This document shows positions 59,975 to 64,000 of a stretch of 64,000 nt of DNA, piece after piece. The DNA is from Microplitis mediator. Taxonomy: Eukaryota; Arthropoda; Insecta; Hymenoptera; Braconidae. The position numbers were made by a program, and so were the translations under genes. A model generated the notes under the pieces. The model worked only from the letters and a program-made list of their open reading frames with translations, did no database searches and was not told where the DNA came from. How positions within the stretch are numbered: the stretch's first letter is position 1; each line of letters opens with the position of its first letter. The stretch lies in assembly GCF_029852145.1 (NCBI RefSeq), contig NC_079969.1, forward strand, positions 22,312,459 through 22,376,458. The letters run 5' to 3'.

Positions 59975-62680
59975 GATGTTTGTTATATTATCATATACAC
60001 ATATATTTAAACTACCATCATGGTGAGGACTTGTGAGAGGTGCTATTAGCAGTGACATCTACCAAAGATTAAAAAGTAGATTTTTAAACATTTATATATT
60101 TATATATATATATATATATATATTTAACGGAGGACAAGCAGTCCTTGTCAGCCGGTTCTATTTTGAATTCACAAATACAACCCACACACCCATCCTATCT
60201 ATAATATATATGTATGTATGTGTATATAAGACCGGTATTTCTCTCACATCATCTCCCTCACACACGATGGAGATACTCGCTGGTCACACACAAACATACA
60301 CATCAGCTCAGAATGGAGTAGAGTGAGTTGTGTCTTTTAACTCACTCACTCCCTCCTTCGTTCTTATTATTATTATCATTATTATGTTTATCCGAGTTTA
60401 TTCCCCCATATCCAGCGTTGGCCAGGGCCACACAACTGCATATCTGCGACTTTTTGTACTTTTACTCCCTTGCTGGCAGTGTACGTTCATGAATGTCACA
60501 TGACAATTGATGATGGTACCAACGCGATGATAAACTCTTTCAGTCTGAAACTGCAGACTGACCAAGTCAAGGAAATTGGAGTAAGACGACCTCGACGCCG
60601 GTTGCTCTACTTAGACCCACCCAATGACTAGACCTCGGAAATTCCGTTTTCCGTGACAAATTTAAACTAAATGGGGCAGTCTGGCGATGGAAAATTTTAA
60701 TTTTTCGTAACTCGATGGAGATTCCGGATGTGGAAAAAATAAATACCAAGACTGCACCTCCCGCGTCACAAAGCACTTGGTACAACACATGGGTTACCAG
60801 TCGGGTTAAACTCGGAGAGGTTCGTCGGCATTCGAGCAGCCTCGGTTTCAGGGCCGTTCGTTGCCGCACCAGTCTGGGTGCTCAAGCTTAACTCGTTTTT
60901 TAAAATCTTCCTGTCTTTTATTTTTATTTTTTATTTACTACCAACAAATTATTTTATTCTCAGATTATTTTTATTTCAACTTGGGCAAAATCCAAAAATA
61001 AATGGACTTTGGAACCTGAATTTTTCTCTCAACGATTATTTCAAACAGTTTATAAGACACTTTGCAAATTAAATTAATACTTGATCACGGGAACCGCGGA
61101 TTTAAATCCGCGTTTATTTATACGCGTCCTTAATTAACAAACTTTTTTATCTTACCCGCGCCTTTTCTGCACTGGGTTAAGATATTTGAATCCAGTGTCC
61201 AGACAGTTCCTAAACTGTTTGACGAATGAATTAAAAACAGTCAGAAATTTTATTTACCAAACCATCAAATAAAAATGGATACAGTTCAAGTAATTTCTTG
61301 ACGCTCGAGGGTTCTCAAGTGCTCTTAACAATTTAACTCGTACTTGTGTATCCACAAGTGACTCTCCAATCACAGCTAATTTAAAGTTATTTTAACATTT
61401 CAAAATAAATAATAAATATATTTATGTATATATGTATACATAAATGTATAGATGGATGGATGGATAGATGGAAGAAGGAATAAATTAAACCCATACAGAG
61501 AATGGAGTGTAGAAAACAAGTTAACTCTAGATCTCCGTTCTCTGTTCTCTGCTCGTGTTTCTGAGAGATGAGAGATGAGAGACGAGAAATAAGAGATGAG
61601 AGATGAATGATAGAGTACATGGCGCGTTAAAGATAACTATTATTTTAGCTAGCAGATGGGAGATCGATATACTAGCACTACATATATCATCCTCTCGAAC
61701 GTCGTCGCTATTATAGCCAACACTCGTCATCATTGACGTCGCAACTCACGTCGTTGAACAAACACTTGTATTGGGGAGACATGACCACGTGAAATAAATT
61801 TACGGATCGTAAAATTTCGAGTTAATGCCTTCGCAGTGACAGAGACTGAAACGCATTTTAAATTGTGAGAGCGATGGAAAATGAAAAAAAAAAGCAAAAA
61901 TAAATATTTTTAAAATGGTGGGTAAAATCACGTTGGTCCATTCCGCAAAATCCGTGGCTAGTGTTGGAGCATTGGCTATTCCGACGTCGATTTAATTTCC
62001 ATATTCACCGAATCGATTGAGTTTTATCCCTACCAACTCTAGCTCTGCACCACCACAACTGGGCTTTTATATATTTCGCTCTTCATTCATCTTTTTCATG
62101 CATGAGGATTCGCTCATAAACACCTGCATACATATACATGGAAAAAAAGAGAGATGAGGGATTTTTATTTATATTTTTTTGTTAAATATTTGGGAATGAA
62201 TAAAAAAGTGATGAATAGTAGTGAGGATACAAAATATCAATCAACAATAGCGTGTCGGTAATAAGTTTGCGTATATAGACAGTAGACTCTACTGATGTAA
62301 ATCGAATTTAGGAGTTATCGCACTTGAAATCTCTCTAATCTGGACTCTTGGCATTACATCGGGCTCTTAACGAGTTGCTAGAGTCCACCCGCGGTATAAA
62401 TCGTGTCTCTTGCACGCACAGAGCCAATAAGGTGGTGCGTGGGTGGTCAAATAGCGGCTGTTACTTTGTGAACACGCGACTTTTGCGTTCACAATCAAAT
62501 TCTCGGTGCAGTATCGAAAATACCCTAGCCTTTGTGTCAAATAATAACAAATTATTCTTACGAAACAATGAGGTACTGATTTAAATAATATAATTGAGGC
62601 GTTAATTAAAAAGCTGCATGTGGTAAAAAAGGTTGAGAAAAAATTTATAACATGGCTGAGCGAGCTAGAAGGGTCTGAAA
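59975..62680. other. upstream flank, no recognised gene
   Basis: (AT)n lies at 60103-60122, GATG/GATGGATA repeats at 61450-61475 and a GAGATGA tract at 61564-61610. A GC-richer island at 60540-60870 is open on both strands, with no family recognised. A perfect palindrome lies at 61095-61112. Confidence 0.45.
61095..61112. repeat. perfect 18-bp palindrome
   Basis: CGCGGATTTAAATCCGCG is identical to its reverse complement and lies in AT-rich flank. It may be a dimer site or chance. Confidence 0.6.
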
Positions 62681-62689
62681 ATTTGTTTT

Positions 62690-63610
62690 TATAGGATTCT
62701 TTAGTTTAAAAATTTTTCAGTTGCCTACTGAGATTGTAATCAACTATTCAGCCCCTTTTTTCCCTAGGATAATTTACTTAATGTTAAACAAAATATTTTA
62801 TGTGTTTTTGTGTTTCCGAGTTACGTATTCGTATTGTGTAGAGTTATTCTTAACAGGAGCCAAGTTACAGAGGCCATTTTCCTAATGAGTACATGAGCAG
62901 TGTCATCATCATATGAGTCTGGATTCGAAAAATGAATTTTTTCTAGGACTTTTTGGGGTTTTTCTTACTAGAGGACATCATAATGAACAAAAAACATTTA
63001 TATTGTGCTGAGTTATTCCCAACGGAAAAAAAGTTAAGGGCCACTTTCCTAACAAGTACATGGGGTGTGTCATCCTCATTTATCTTAATTTATTCTCATT
63101 TATCCTTATATGTGTCTGAACTCAAAAATACATTTTTCTTAGGACTTTTTCGGGTTTTTCCTACTAGAGGACATCATAATGAACAAAAAATATTTATATT
63201 GTGCTGAGTTATTCCCAACAGGAGCAAAGTTACGGGCCACTCTTCATAGGAAATCATGAACAGCCTCATCTTCATTTATCCTCATTTATCCTCATATGGG
63301 TCTGAACTCAAAAATAAATTTTTCTTAGGACTTTTTCGGGTTTTCCCTACTAGATGACATTGTAATGAACAAAAAACGTTCATATTGTGTTGAGTTATTC
63401 CCTACAGAAAAAAAGTTATGGGCCACTCTTCATAAAAATTCATAGACCACATCCTCCCTTACCCTCTCTACTCTGTCACGCCATCTTTACTCCAAAAAAA
63501 AATTTTTCTTGGGACTTTTTAAGTCTTTTTCTACTAGAGCACATCATAATGAACAAAAAACGTTTGTATTGTCTGGAGTTATCTCCAACAGGAGTAAAGT
63601 TACATCCCTA
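62690..63610. repeat. tandem array, about five units of 184-196 bp
   Basis: GGACTTTTT(GG/CG)GGTTTT recurs at 62946, 63142, 63328 and 63512, with an earlier diverged unit from about 62692. Each unit contains CATCATAATGAACAAAAAAC, TATTGTGCTGAGTTATTCCC, GTTACGGGCCACT and CATCATTTATCC-like words. The short plus-strand frames (MNKKHLYCAELF...) repeat with the units and are probably not proteins. Confidence 0.9.
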
Positions 63611-63867
63611 GTGACAATACTGAGCGATGCTGGTGCAATATTTGTTCACAATATTATCAAAATTATGGTTTACAACATTGACTGATCTTAAGGACAGGAG
63701 ACTTGAAGCAGATTCCTCGCGCTAGAATCTCCGAAAACTTGTGCCAGAGTATGGCAACAACCCTTAGCTCCCCTTTTCAATCTTTAATCTGCTATACTTT
63801 TCACTGCCTTGTGGAACAGTAAGGGGACCAAAGTTATGCTCTGTTCCATTTTTGGGGCAATTTCCAC

Positions 63868-63999
63868 TCAAGAATCTTCTTCAAGTTTCCGGTGCAACAC
63901 TTGCTGCATTATAAACTCCCAGACTTCATCAAATATTGCTGCATACTTTGCACGAGATATTTCTTCAAATCTTCTGCCATTCCGCATCAAAAACTTCAA
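63868..63999 (-). pseudogene. open frame fragment running off the window edge
   Basis: A minus-strand frame is open from the edge to a TGA at 63868-63870: 43 codons ending RKLEEDS, with a helical, charged composition (RRFEEISRAKYAAIFDEVWE). DNA beyond the stop has no continuing frame or clear donor. It may be the tail of an exon or a relic of a repeat-encoded protein. I do not recognise it. Confidence 0.25.
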
Positions 64000-64000
64000 A

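Noticed and set aside
60567..60869. 100-codon minus-strand frame in a GC-richer island
   Set aside because: No recognised domain or convincing splice sites; the plus strand is also mostly open.
62690..63610. Possible CRISPR-like spaced repeats
   Set aside because: Units of about 188 bp are similar along their whole length, so this is an ordinary tandem array with no short repeats separated by unique spacers.

Overview
The window is eukaryotic, AT-rich animal DNA. It has long microsatellites, many short inverted-repeat elements, spliced gene structure and almost no long open frames. The one gene I recognise is an insect-type scribbler/brakeless (sbb), the orthologue of vertebrate ZNF608/ZNF609. 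The base composition and the style of the repeats suggest an insect, perhaps a hymenopteran such as a parasitoid wasp. That taxon is inference only; the sequence does not prove it.

Layout. The gene lies on the minus strand. A candidate promoter, 5' leader and very short first coding exon lie at about 58.37-58.93 kb. The exon ends in a textbook donor (ATG|GTAAGT). The large amino-terminal coding exon is at 11074-12789, possibly starting at 12873 when spliced from the distal exon. It ends in AAAG|GTAAGT, phase 0. A second, internal promoter with its own leader may sit just upstream of the big exon (about 12.79-13.3 kb). If both 5' ends are right, most of the window (12.9-58.4 kb) is one intron of about 45 kb. 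The 11 kb below 11073 is the start of the next intron, because no further sbb exon (the conserved block before the zinc finger) is seen in the window. DNA above about 59 kb is upstream flank.

The rest is noncoding and is dominated by non-autonomous DNA elements. (i) A TTAGC-ended family of about 200 bp has at least nine copies, three of them head to tail at 59.35-59.97 kb. (ii) Two related AT-rich families have ends CCYGYATGAAAA, with copies at 26.9, 43.9 and 52.2 kb and at 41.0 and 55.2 kb. (iii) A 318-bp element with 115-bp terminal inverted repeats and a TA target duplication is inserted in one of these copies. (iv) CACAGAAAA- and CACTGTAAAA-ended MITEs lie at 17.5, 19.0 and 24.5 kb. (v) A G-run/C-run ended foldback element lies at 20.76-21.64 kb. 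(vi) A 179-bp near-perfect palindrome at 19.57 kb carries a hammerhead-like core. (vii) Two tandem arrays have units of about 170 and 188 bp. Several elements are nested, so their relative ages can be read directly.

I see no tRNA, rRNA, CRISPR array, transposase gene or second convincing protein gene. Short GC-richer islands in the putative 45-kb intron, including a duplicated block at 30.5 and 38.2 kb, are the best candidates for regulatory DNA.
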